Notes under the pieces: model-generated
The model's database searches: none
What the model saw: only the letters and a program-made list of their open reading frames with translations
What the model was told of the DNA's origin: nothing
Shown here: positions 41,162-49,922 of the stretch, in pieces
Position numbering within the stretch: position 1 is the first letter of the stretch
Layout of the letters: each line of letters opens with the position of its first letter
Program-made: the position numbers and the translations under genes
Origin: JBEGHD01 sp049334165
GTDB lineage: Bacteria; Bacteroidota; Bacteroidia; Flavobacteriales_D; Sanyastnellaceae
Reading direction: 5' to 3' (one strand)
Assembly: GCA_049334165.1 (NCBI GenBank)
Contig: JBEGHD010000011.1
Length of the DNA stretch: 64,000 nt

Positions 41162-42633
41162 AATTGGAACTGGTCGTCATCATTATTTACGGTTTGCTTC
41201 TGGCTTTCATTTTTTGCTACAGCCTGATCCAACTTCAATTGGCTTTGGCCTATCGAAAAATGAAGAAGCAACTTGTAGGGTCTGACAAGGATGCTGAGCC
41301 AGAAGAGTGGCCCGTTGTCACCGTTCAGCTTCCCGTTTTCAACGAGCTCTATGTGGTGGAGCGCCTGATCGAATCTGTCGCACAACTCGACTACCCAAAA
41401 GACAAACTTGAGATTCAAGTGCTCGATGACAGCACGGATGAATCTTTTGAGGTGGCTGCAAAAAAAATCGAGGAGGTAAAAGCTCGTGGAATTGACATCA
41501 AACACATCAAGCGACCTGAGCGAAGTGGTTTTAAAGCTGGTGCACTTGCTTACGGATTAGAAATTTGCCGGGGTGAATTCACCGCTATTTTCGATGCTGA
41601 CTTCGTCCCATCCAAAGATTTTCTGAAAAAGACTATCCCAGCCTTTGCAAATGAGAAAGTGGGATTGGTGCAAACCAAATGGGAGCACCTGAACAAAGAT
41701 TTTTCTTGGCTTACCCGAATGCAGGCCTTTGGTCTTGATGCGCACTTCACTGTGGAGCAATCGGGAAGAAACAGCAGTGGACATTTTATCAATTTCAATG
41801 GAACTGCCGGAGTGTGGCGAAAAACGTGCATCGATGAAGCAGGCGGTTGGCAAAGCGACACGCTCACCGAAGACCTCGATCTGAGCTATCGCGCTCAGCT
41901 TGCCGGATGGAAATTCGTCTATAAACAAGAAGTCGGCTCACCTGCGGAACTTCCGGCCGAGATGAACGCTCTAAAAAACCAGCAGTTTCGCTGGACAAAA
42001 GGTGCAGCGGAGTGTGCTGTTAAAAACCTACCGAAAGTACTACGTGAGAAAGGCATCGACTCCGGAACTAAAATTCATGCGATTTTTCACTTGCTCAACA
42101 GCGCAGTTTTTATTTGCATTCTATTAACGGCAGTTTTGAGCATTCCGATGCTTTTCATTAAAAGCCAAAGTGTGCAGTATGCCCTGCTTTTCAATCTGGC
42201 TTCCATTTTTTTGATCAGCTTTTTCATCCTTAGTTTTTTCTATTGGGTTTCCATGGAAAAAAGCGGTCGGGGCTGGTGGTCAGATTTCAAAAGCTTTGTG
42301 GTTCGCTTTCCGATGTTCCTTTCGGTTTCTATGGGAATGTCGTTGCACAATACAGTGGCAGTTGTGGAGGGCTATCTCGGAAGAAAAACGCCTTTTATCC
42401 GTACACCAAAATTTGCGATTGGCAAAACTGGGGGAACCTGGCGCGGAAACAAATACCGGTCGCTCAAAGTGAGTCCGCTTTCTTTCGTGGAAGGTCTGCT
42501 CACGCTCTATTTCATATTCGGAATTGTGTTGGCTTTTCACCTGGGCGATTTTGGAATGCTACCTTTCCACCTAATGCTCACTCTCGGATTCGGCTACGTT
42601 TTTTACTTTTCAGTGAGGCACACCAGAGTTTAA
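41158..42633 (+). CDS. cellulose-synthase-like family 2 glycosyltransferase
   Basis: 491 residues from GTG 41158, which overlaps the previous TGA (GTGA); a TTG at 41137 is possible. One N-terminal helix (VIIIYGLLLAFIFCYSLIQL), then the catalytic domain with VQLPVFNELYVVERL, the D in VLDDSTDES, DxD in AIFDADFVP, TEDLDLSYRAQLAGW and QQFRWTKG (D, DxD, TED, QxxRW). Four or more C-terminal helices follow. This is the BcsA-like processive arrangement. Without a PilZ domain or BcsB partner, the polymer or glycolipid product is unknown. Confidence 0.9.
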   Translation: MKLELVVIIIYGLLLAFIFCYSLIQLQLALAYRKMKKQLVGSDKDAEPEEWPVVTVQLPVFNELYVVERLIESVAQLDYPKDKLEIQVLDDSTDESFEVAAKKIEEVKARGIDIKHIKRPERSGFKAGALAYGLEICRGEFTAIFDADFVPSKDFLKKTIPAFANEKVGLVQTKWEHLNKDFSWLTRMQAFGLDAHFTVEQSGRNSSGHFINFNGTAGVWRKTCIDEAGGWQSDTLTEDLDLSYRAQLAGWKFVYKQEVGSPAELPAEMNALKNQQFRWTKGAAECAVKNLPKVLREKGIDSGTKIHAIFHLLNSAVFICILLTAVLSIPMLFIKSQSVQYALLFNLASIFLISFFILSFFYWVSMEKSGRGWWSDFKSFVVRFPMFLSVSMGMSLHNTVAVVEGYLGRKTPFIRTPKFAIGKTGGTWRGNKYRSLKVSPLSFVEGLLTLYFIFGIVLAFHLGDFGMLPFHLMLTLGFGYVFYFSVRHTRV

Positions 42634-42643
42634 CCGCAGAATT

Positions 42644-43984
42644 ATGAACCCTAAAAACCAGTTCGATTGGAAAGTTGTCGTTGGACTGGTTTTGCTTTTT
42701 GCAGGTCTATTTATTGCTGCTTACTTCACTTCCCGAGAAAACTTCTACCAGTTTCTGATTTGCATGGCTTCCGCTTTTGGTGGTTTTGCGCTGCTGTTGA
42801 GTTCAATGAAAATACTCAGCTGGAAGTGGGTTTTAACCGCAGCAATTTTTCTACGTCTCTCACTTCTGTTCTGCACTCCCGAGCTTTCTGATGATGTGTA
42901 CCGTTTTGCCTGGGACGGACGAATTTCGGCCAACGGGGGCAACCCATATCTTTACCTGCCTTCGGAACTGAGCGAAGAGGAGCGGTCTGCTTTCCAACTT
43001 GATCAACAGCTTTTCGAAAGTATAAACTCACCCAGTTACTACACAGTTTACCCTCCGCTCAATCAGCTGATGTTTGCCGGAGCTTCATTTTTGGCTAATG
43101 GTAACATCGAGCTTGAAATTTTTTTTCTGCGGATTCTGATTATTCTTTCCGAAGTGGCTACGATCCTGTTTATGGTGCAGCTTCTTCGTTTTTTCAAAAA
43201 GCCTGAATATCTGGTTTTGCTTTATGCGCTAAACCCACTGGTGATTATTGAGCTTACCGCCAATCTGCACTTCGAAGGTGTGGAAATCGCTTTTTTGCTC
43301 GGTGCCTTGCTGCTTTGTTTTAGAAGAAAATATCTGTTGTCGGGACTTCTCCTTGGCGCAGCCGTTTCGATAAAGCTTTTGCCGCTCATGTTTTTGCCAT
43401 TCATTTTGGCGGAAATGAAATTCAAGAATTTCCTGTTGCTTGGATTCTCGGCACTGCTCAGTTTTGCTGTTTTCTTTGTTCCTTTTTTCTCTACTGAGCT
43501 ATTCGCCAATCTCTGGTCGAGCATCGATTTGTATTTCCGCTACTTCGAGTTCAATGCGAGTTTCTATTTTCTCATTCGGGAAGTGGGAGAGTGGGTCACC
43601 GGTTACAATATCATCCGCACTGCCGGACCAGTAGTAGCCGTTTTAGTGACGCTCGCGATTCTTGTTTTTGCTTTTCAGAAAAAACTACTGAAGGGCCGAT
43701 TACTCGATAAAGTACTCTTCGCTCTTTTGCTCTACTTTCTTTTCGCCAGCATCGTGCACCCGTGGTACGTGATTCTTCTCGTAGCGATTTCAGTCTTCAC
43801 TCGCTGGCGCTTTCCACTTTGGTGGTCAGCAACTGTTTTGTTCAGCTACGCTTTTTACCACGAAAACAGTTTTCAGATCTCTCCAATGTGGCTGTGGCTC
43901 GAGTATCTTGTGTTGTTCATTGCACTTTTCTGGGAAGGAATTGCACAGAGAAAGTTTTCAACACTTGTTCAAAAAGCAGGGTGA
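42644..43984 (+). CDS. membrane glycosyltransferase, GT87/mannosyltransferase-like
   Basis: 446 residues with about 11 hydrophobic segments. The N-terminal loop has DDVYRFAWDGRISANGGNPY, the acidic-motif region common to polyprenyl-phosphate-sugar-dependent GT-C transferases, and NSPSYYTVYPPLNQLMFAG. It probably uses a lipid-linked sugar made by the upstream DPM-like enzyme. Start 42644 is 10 nt after the previous stop, so the three genes form an operon. The acceptor is unknown. Confidence 0.85.
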   Translation: MNPKNQFDWKVVVGLVLLFAGLFIAAYFTSRENFYQFLICMASAFGGFALLLSSMKILSWKWVLTAAIFLRLSLLFCTPELSDDVYRFAWDGRISANGGNPYLYLPSELSEEERSAFQLDQQLFESINSPSYYTVYPPLNQLMFAGASFLANGNIELEIFFLRILIILSEVATILFMVQLLRFFKKPEYLVLLYALNPLVIIELTANLHFEGVEIAFLLGALLLCFRRKYLLSGLLLGAAVSIKLLPLMFLPFILAEMKFKNFLLLGFSALLSFAVFFVPFFSTELFANLWSSIDLYFRYFEFNASFYFLIREVGEWVTGYNIIRTAGPVVAVLVTLAILVFAFQKKLLKGRLLDKVLFALLLYFLFASIVHPWYVILLVAISVFTRWRFPLWWSATVLFSYAFYHENSFQISPMWLWLEYLVLFIALFWEGIAQRKFSTLVQKAG

Positions 43985-44048
43985 AAGGAATTTTGTCTCG
44001 GCTAAAAGAAGGGTGTCTGGCAGCAAAAGAGGGAAAAACATTTTTTAC

Positions 44049-44066
44049 CCCCTAAAAAATTAGGGG
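44049..44066. promoter_or_regulatory. perfect 7-bp inverted repeat upstream of the glnN promoter
   Basis: CCCCTAA AAAA TTAGGGG, about 23 nt before the -33 box of the glutamine synthetase gene. There is no T-run after it on the plus strand, so it does not look like a terminator of the upstream glycosyltransferase gene. It could bind a dimeric regulator. Confidence 0.45.
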
Positions 44067-44089
44067 TCGTTGAAAAAAGAGAATAAAAA

Positions 44090-44123
44090 TTGTCGAAATC
44101 GGAGTTGTTATCATTTACATTTG
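44090..44123 (+). promoter_or_regulatory. Bacteroidota-type promoter of glnN
   Basis: TTG (44090-44092), 23 nt, TACATTTG (44116-44123), a match to the -33/-7 consensus at the long end of the usual spacing. It lies 14 nt before ATG 44138, leaving only a very short leader. Confidence 0.5.
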
Positions 44124-44137
44124 CAAATTATTAATCA

Positions 44138-46345
44138 ATGCCACAAAATCACAGCAACATGCCGACTTTCAGAATCAAAGCGCTAGAAGATGTTTTTCAT
44201 CGCAAACCGCTTTACCAAACTCCGCCCTCGAAGAAAATCTCGGATTTCTACGGTGAAAACGTTTTTGGCCCTTATGCCATGCGTGAATACCTGACTGACG
44301 AAGCTTACGAAAGTGTGATGGGAGCTACTTATAAAGGTACTCGCATCGATCGAAAGCTTGCAGATCAGGTAGCTTCTGCCATGAAAGAGTGGGCGATGAA
44401 CCGCGGTGCAACGCATTACACGCACTGGTTTCAGCCGCTAACAGGTGCCACAGCAGAAAAGCATGATTCGTTCATCACACCAACAGGTGATGGAAGAGCG
44501 CTAGAGAAATTTGACGGTTCGTTGCTTGTTCAACAAGAGCCTGATGCCAGTTCCTTCCCGAGTGGAGGGATTCGAAACACTTTCGAAGCTCGCGGTTACA
44601 CGCTTTGGGATCCATCGTCTCCGGCATTCATTATCGGAAACACACTTTGTATTCCAACGATCTTTATTTCTTACACCGGTTTTGCACTCGACTATAAAAT
44701 GCCTCTTATTAAAGCGTTGAATGCTGTCGACAAAGCGGCAACTGATGTATGTAAGTATTTCGATAAGAATGTAAAACGTGTGAATACTACTCTCGGATGG
44801 GAGCAGGAGTACTTCCTCGTTGACAAGGCACTTTACAACGCTCGCCCAGACATTGCATTAACCGGAAGAGCCCTTTTTGGGCACGCACCGGCCAAAGGTC
44901 AGCAACTTGACGACCACTATTTCGGTTCTATTCCCGAGCGAGTGATGGCTTGCATGCAAGATTTTGAAGTGGAGTCGCACAGACTTGGAATTCCGGTGAC
45001 TACTCGCCACAATGAGGTAGCGCCAAACCAGTTTGAGATGGCTCCGATGTTTGAGGAGGCCAACCTGGCCAACGATCACAACCTGCTTGTGATGGACCTT
45101 CTCGAGAAAGTGGCTAAGAAACACGATTTCCGCGTACTGATTCACGAAAAGCCATTTGCTGGTTTGAACGGTTCAGGAAAGCACAACAACTGGTCACTCA
45201 GCACTGATACAGGAGTGAACCTATTGAAGCCGGGCAAGAATCCTAAATCGAACCTTCAGTTTCTCACATTCCTTGTGAATACGATCATGGCCATTCACAA
45301 TCATGCAGACGTCCTTCGCGCAAGCATTGCTTCTGCAGGGAATGATCACAGACTCGGAGCTCACGAGGCGCCTCCGGCAATTATTTCAGTTTTTATCGGT
45401 TCGCAGCTCACCCAACTTTTGGATGACCTCGAGAAAAACGTGAAAGCAGGAAAAATGACTCCAGAGGACAAAACCGAACTCAAGCTTGAGATCGGAAAGA
45501 TTCCTCAGTTCCTGCTTGACAACACCGACAGAAACAGAACTTCACCGTTTGCTTTTACTGGTAACAAATTTGAGTTCCGTGCTGTTGGTTCGAGTGCCAA
45601 CTGTGCCAATGCGATGATCGCGCTCAACACGATTATGGCTGACCAGCTTCAGAAATTTAAGAAAGCTGTAGATAAGCGCATTAAAGACGGATTGAAAAAA
45701 GACGAAGCAATTCTGAAAGAACTCCAAAAGCTCATCAAAGAGTCGAAAGATGTTCGTTTTGAAGGAAACGGCTATAGTGAAGAATGGGTGAAAGAAGCTG
45801 AGAAGCGCGGTCTTTCAAACCTGAAAGACACACCTTCAGCACTTGGAACCTGGCTCAATAAAGACGTTCGCGAGATGTTTGATCGTCTGAATGTCCTTGC
45901 ACCCCAGGAGTTGGACGCGCGCTGGGAAGTTGAGATGGAAAACTTTATTCTAAGAAGACAGATCGAAGCGAAAGTTTGCGGAGACCTTGCTCAAAACCAC
46001 GTCATTCCTGCGGCCATCACTTACCAGAACAGATTGATTGAAAATGTGAAAGGATTGATGGACGTGCTCGGAAATGATGCAGGAACTGCTTCACAAACTC
46101 AGATCAAATTGATTCGCGACATCTCCGATCACGTAAACGGTATTCGCGAGCAACTGGATCTACTTCACGAAAAGTCAGAGGAGATTGACAGAGAAGAGGA
46201 TGTTCAGAAAATCGCTGAGATTTATGCCCACTCAATGAAGCCAATCACTGAAGAGATTAGAATTCACTCTGATCACCTTGAGTCGCTGATTGACGATGAG
46301 GTGTGGCCAATGCCGAAGCTCAGAGAATTACTTTTTACGCGCTAG
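44138..46345 (+). CDS. glnN: type III glutamine synthetase
   Basis: 735 residues, the large GSIII form typical of Bacteroidota (about 700-730). Active-site segments are TLGWEQEYFLVDK, RHNEVAPNQFEMAPMFEEAN, GLNGSGKHNNWSLST and SVFIGSQLTQ, with EFRAVGSSANCANAM. It makes glutamine from glutamate, ammonia and ATP in the cytoplasm. No amtB, glnK or nif gene is nearby. It has its own promoter and a strong terminator, so it is probably monocistronic and nitrogen-regulated, possibly through the inverted repeat at 44049. Confidence 0.97.
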   Translation: MPQNHSNMPTFRIKALEDVFHRKPLYQTPPSKKISDFYGENVFGPYAMREYLTDEAYESVMGATYKGTRIDRKLADQVASAMKEWAMNRGATHYTHWFQPLTGATAEKHDSFITPTGDGRALEKFDGSLLVQQEPDASSFPSGGIRNTFEARGYTLWDPSSPAFIIGNTLCIPTIFISYTGFALDYKMPLIKALNAVDKAATDVCKYFDKNVKRVNTTLGWEQEYFLVDKALYNARPDIALTGRALFGHAPAKGQQLDDHYFGSIPERVMACMQDFEVESHRLGIPVTTRHNEVAPNQFEMAPMFEEANLANDHNLLVMDLLEKVAKKHDFRVLIHEKPFAGLNGSGKHNNWSLSTDTGVNLLKPGKNPKSNLQFLTFLVNTIMAIHNHADVLRASIASAGNDHRLGAHEAPPAIISVFIGSQLTQLLDDLEKNVKAGKMTPEDKTELKLEIGKIPQFLLDNTDRNRTSPFAFTGNKFEFRAVGSSANCANAMIALNTIMADQLQKFKKAVDKRIKDGLKKDEAILKELQKLIKESKDVRFEGNGYSEEWVKEAEKRGLSNLKDTPSALGTWLNKDVREMFDRLNVLAPQELDARWEVEMENFILRRQIEAKVCGDLAQNHVIPAAITYQNRLIENVKGLMDVLGNDAGTASQTQIKLIRDISDHVNGIREQLDLLHEKSEEIDREEDVQKIAEIYAHSMKPITEEIRIHSDHLESLIDDEVWPMPKLRELLFTR

Positions 46346-46375
46346 GTCCAGACGGACAATTTTTTAACCTGCAAG

Positions 46376-46412
46376 ACCGGGGAAGTGCTAAAAAGGTGCT
46401 CCCCGGTTTTTT
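46376..46412 (+). terminator. rho-independent terminator after glnN
   Basis: ACCGGGG (46376-46382) pairs with CCCCGGT (46401-46407) around an 18-nt loop, followed by seven T. It lies 31 nt after the glnN stop. Confidence 0.85.
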
Positions 46413-46565
46413 TGTGAAATGAATTCGTCTAACAGGCGTTTAATAAAGCACATGTTAAAAAAGTCGCATAGGATGTTGGAAACTGTAATGAATGTTTTTG
46501 ACTTTGCCTAAGTAGCACATCCGCTGATTTCTTTGAATCATGCACGCTCTGGCGGCATAATGCAT

Positions 46566-46597
46566 TTGTGTATCTAATTATTATTTCATTATTTTCG
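46566..46597 (+). promoter_or_regulatory. probable promoter of the PorE-like gene
   Basis: TTG (46566-46568), 21 nt, TATTTTCG (46590-46597). The -7 box has one mismatch to TAnnTTTG. The predicted start is about 30 nt before ATG 46637. Confidence 0.4.
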
Positions 46598-46636
46598 CCC
46601 TTACTATTATCCAATGTCGTTAAATTTTCGATACAA

Positions 46637-48634
46637 ATGAGAACAGCTCAAATCTTACTATACTCTTTTCTATTCATTGCTTTTTCACTGTCTTCTTACG
46701 GTCAGGACAAGAGCAAACAATTTATCGTAGCTGAAGTTGAGTACGATAATGAAGGCTTCCACGAAGCAGCAGACCTTTACAAAACAGCTTACGAAAAAGA
46801 GGATGACCTCGAAAGAGCGGCTTACATCCTTTTTAGAATAGGAGAGTGCTATCGCCAGGTAACCCAAAACGAAAACGCTGAGGAGTATTACAAAAAAGCT
46901 CTCACTGCCAGATACCACACTCAGGATCCAATTGTGTTTTATCGCTTAGGTGAAGTAATGCTGAATCAGCAGCGATATGATGAGGCAGTGGAGCAGTTCA
47001 ACAGCTACGCTCGCGAAGGTGGAGATCAGGGAAAAGCTGATATGATGATAGAAGCAGCAGAGAAAGCTGCAGAGCAATTCGAAGACCCGGAATCGCGCTA
47101 CATCGTAGAAAACGAAATTTTGCTCAACACTGAGTACTTCGATTTCAGCCCTGCGTTTTCGGATAGAAGGTTGGAAGAAATCGTTTTCTCCAGCTCGCGT
47201 CCAAGCGCTCAGGGAGACGACACCGATCCAAAGACTGGAAACAACTTCATGGATCTTTTCTCTGCCAAAAGAGACAAAAAAGGAAAGTGGAGCACACCAG
47301 TTCCATTGAACAGTACTGTTAATACAAAGTCTAACGAAGGAACCGGCTCTTTCGATAGCAGAATGAGCGACATGTACTTCACTCGCTGTGAATTTAACGA
47401 TGACGGGCGCCTACCTTGTAAGATTTACAAGGCACAGAAAAGAGGTAACGACTACGGAGTTTCAGAGCTCGTGCCAATGATCGACAGAGAGCAAGACGAC
47501 TCGAGCCACGTTGGTAATCCATGGATCAGCCCGGATGATGAGTACATGATTTTCGTTTCAAACATGCCAGGTGGCCAGGGTGGAAGGGACCTCTGGATGG
47601 CAACTTACGACAGAAGAGAAGATGTTTGGACAAATATCACCAACCTCGGTCCGCAGATCAATACTGCAGATGACGAACGCTTTCCCTACATCCGCGAAGA
47701 CGGAACTCTTTACTTCGCCTCAAACGGTCACGATGGTGGTCTTGGAGGACTGGACATTTACGAAGCTGAAGCAACAGGTGATCGCGAGTGGGGAAATGTG
47801 AAAAACATGGGCTACCCGATCAACACTGCAGCTGACGACTACGGAATTATTTTCGAAGGAGAAGAAGATAAAGGACTTTTCACTTCTAGCCGCGATGGCG
47901 GAAAAGGTTTGGATGACATCTACTCATTCAAAATGCCACCTCTTGAGTTCTGCCTTCAGGCTACGGTTTACGATGACGAAACTGCAGCTACAATCCCAAA
48001 TGCGAGAGTAATTGTAAATGGATCTGACGGTTCTTCTTTCGAGTTGACGACAGATGAAAACGGTGGCTTCTCACTTTGTGATGGTGAAATTAAACCAGAA
48101 ACGAACTACACGGTGGATGTTTCTAAAGAGAATTACATCGGAACAGGTGATCAGTTCAGTACTGTTGGCCTCAGCGAGTCTACAACTTTTGCTCGTGAGT
48201 ACTTTATTCAGGAAATCAGAATTGATAAAGAGTACACTTTCCCGACTGTACTTTATCCATTCAACAAAGCAAACCTCCTTGTTAACGACACGGTGAACTC
48301 ACCGGATTCACTTCAATACCTTGTTGACCTTTTGGAGAAAAACCCAACGCTCGTAATTAACCTCGAGGCACACACCGATACGCGAGGTTCAGCTTCCTAC
48401 AACCAGGAACTTTCTCAAAGACGTGCACAGACTTGTGTAGATTATCTTATTGATCAGGGAATCGACAAGGCTCGACTATATGCCGTTGGTAAAGGTGAGG
48501 AAGAGCCTAAGATCACCGATAAGCAAATCAGTGCCATGGCTACTGAGGAAGCAAAAGAAGCTGCCCACCAGAAAAACAGGCGGACAGTCTTTACTATTCG
48601 AAGCAATGATTATGTACCGCCTCAGAACAATTAG
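46637..48634 (+). CDS. PorE-like OmpA family protein: TPR, PD40, carboxypeptidase-like domain, OmpA
   Basis: 665 residues from ATG 46637 (signal peptide MRTAQILLYSFLFIAFSLSS then YGQ); the longer frame from TTG 46568 is leader sequence. Residues ~25-150 are TPR helices (LFRIGECYRQVTQNENAEEY). PD40 repeats follow (EIVFSSSRPSAQGDD, GTLYFASNGHDGGLGGLDIY). A carboxypeptidase-regulatory-like domain (ATIPNARVIVNG) precedes an intact OmpA domain with AHTDTRGSASYNQELSQRRA, retaining the peptidoglycan-binding Asp and Arg. This is the order of Porphyromonas PorE, a T9SS component that anchors to peptidoglycan. Monocistronic by context. Confidence 0.9.
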   Translation: MRTAQILLYSFLFIAFSLSSYGQDKSKQFIVAEVEYDNEGFHEAADLYKTAYEKEDDLERAAYILFRIGECYRQVTQNENAEEYYKKALTARYHTQDPIVFYRLGEVMLNQQRYDEAVEQFNSYAREGGDQGKADMMIEAAEKAAEQFEDPESRYIVENEILLNTEYFDFSPAFSDRRLEEIVFSSSRPSAQGDDTDPKTGNNFMDLFSAKRDKKGKWSTPVPLNSTVNTKSNEGTGSFDSRMSDMYFTRCEFNDDGRLPCKIYKAQKRGNDYGVSELVPMIDREQDDSSHVGNPWISPDDEYMIFVSNMPGGQGGRDLWMATYDRREDVWTNITNLGPQINTADDERFPYIREDGTLYFASNGHDGGLGGLDIYEAEATGDREWGNVKNMGYPINTAADDYGIIFEGEEDKGLFTSSRDGGKGLDDIYSFKMPPLEFCLQATVYDDETAATIPNARVIVNGSDGSSFELTTDENGGFSLCDGEIKPETNYTVDVSKENYIGTGDQFSTVGLSESTTFAREYFIQEIRIDKEYTFPTVLYPFNKANLLVNDTVNSPDSLQYLVDLLEKNPTLVINLEAHTDTRGSASYNQELSQRRAQTCVDYLIDQGIDKARLYAVGKGEEEPKITDKQISAMATEEAKEAAHQKNRRTVFTIRSNDYVPPQNN

Positions 48635-48668
48635 CGGAGGTTAACAATCAGTCGATAAAATATTGAAA

Positions 48669-48705
48669 GGGGCTGGCCTGCATGTCGGGTCAGCCCCTTA
48701 TCTTT
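48669..48705 (+). terminator. weak terminator overlapping a promoter-like box
   Basis: GGGGCTG (48669-48675) pairs with CAGCCCC (48691-48697), with more GC pairs inside. The stem is followed by TTATCTTT rather than a clean T-run. TATCTTTG (48699-48706) matches a Bacteroidota -7 box for purM, but no TTG lies at the usual distance. Confidence 0.45.
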
Positions 48706-48741
48706 GCGCCAAATTTTTGGAGCACTACAAAAAATCACAGT

Positions 48742-49911
48742 ATGCCAACCGAATCTAGATACGATGCCAGGGGAGTGTCCGCGTCAAAAGAAGACGTTCA
48801 CAAGGCCATTGAAAACATCGATAAAGGTCTGTTCCCGAAGGCGTTTTGCAAGATTATCCCAGATTATCTCACAGGCAGTGAAGATCACTGCGTGGTGATG
48901 CATGCCGATGGAGCAGGTACAAAATCTTCGCTGGCTTACATGTACTGGAAAGAAACTGGTGACTTGTCGGTGTGGAAGGGGATTGCCCAGGATGCATTGA
49001 TCATGAATGTGGACGATCTGTTGTGTGTTGGTGCAACCGAGAACATTCTGGTTTCTTCGACCATCGGCAGAAACAAAAACCTGGTACCAGGAGAAGTGAT
49101 TTCGGCAATCATCAATGGCACTGAAGAGTTGCTTGCCGACTTGCGCGAAATGGGACTTTCGATTTATTCTACTGGTGGCGAAACAGCCGATGTGGGTGAT
49201 TTGGTGAGAACGATCATTGTCGATTCTACAGTGGTGAGCCGCATGAAGCGCGACCGGGTGATCGACAATAGCAATATATCCGATGGCGATGTGATAGTCG
49301 GACTTTCCTCTTTTGGAAAGGCCAAATACGAGAAAGAATACAACGGGGGAATGGGCAGCAACGGCCTTACTTCCGCTCGTCACGATGTCTTTGGCGGTGA
49401 GCTGAAAAGCAAGTTTCCCGAGAGTTTCGATCCTGGAGTGCCTTCAGAGTTGATTTATTCGGGAAGTAAAAAATTAACTGACAAGGTTGACGGAGTGCCA
49501 ATTGATGCTGGGAAAATGGTTTTATCCCCAACTCGAACTTACACTCCAATCATTTCGAAGCTACTAGAATCGCACCGTGACAAAATCCATGGAATGGTTC
49601 ACTGTAGTGGTGGAGCCCAAACCAAGGTGCTACATTTTGTGGACGATCTTCATGTCGTAAAAGACAATCTTTTTCCAACTCCACCGCTTTTCAAGATGAT
49701 TCAGGAAGAGTCTGGTACTGAGTGGAAAGAGATGTACAAGGTGTTCAATATGGGCCACCGCATGGAGATTTACCTTCCTGAAGAATATGCGTCTGAAGTG
49801 ATCGAAATTTCGAAATCCTTTGGCGTGGATGCTCAGATCGTTGGCCGTTGTGAAAAAGCTGAAAAAGCCAGTCTCACGATCGACACGGAGCACGGAACTT
49901 TTGAATATTAA
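48742..49911 (+). CDS. purM: phosphoribosylformylglycinamidine cyclo-ligase (AIR synthetase)
   Basis: 389 residues from ATG 48742 (MPTESRYDARGVSASKEDVH); longer than E. coli PurM (345) but usual for Bacteroidota. Motifs: VMHADGAGTKSSLAYMYWKE, CVGATENILVSSTIGRNKNL, STGGETADVGDLVRTIIVDS and SSFGKAKYEKEYNGGMGSNG. ATP-dependent closure of FGAM to AIR in purine synthesis. It precedes prfA by 11 nt in a purM-prfA-pyrF group. Confidence 0.95.
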   Translation: MPTESRYDARGVSASKEDVHKAIENIDKGLFPKAFCKIIPDYLTGSEDHCVVMHADGAGTKSSLAYMYWKETGDLSVWKGIAQDALIMNVDDLLCVGATENILVSSTIGRNKNLVPGEVISAIINGTEELLADLREMGLSIYSTGGETADVGDLVRTIIVDSTVVSRMKRDRVIDNSNISDGDVIVGLSSFGKAKYEKEYNGGMGSNGLTSARHDVFGGELKSKFPESFDPGVPSELIYSGSKKLTDKVDGVPIDAGKMVLSPTRTYTPIISKLLESHRDKIHGMVHCSGGAQTKVLHFVDDLHVVKDNLFPTPPLFKMIQEESGTEWKEMYKVFNMGHRMEIYLPEEYASEVIEISKSFGVDAQIVGRCEKAEKASLTIDTEHGTFEY

Positions 49912-49922
49912 TCCAATTTGAG

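Noticed and set aside
46419..46514. 31-codon frame between glnN and the PorE-like gene
   Set aside because: Too short to judge, no ribosome-binding sequence and no feature of interest.
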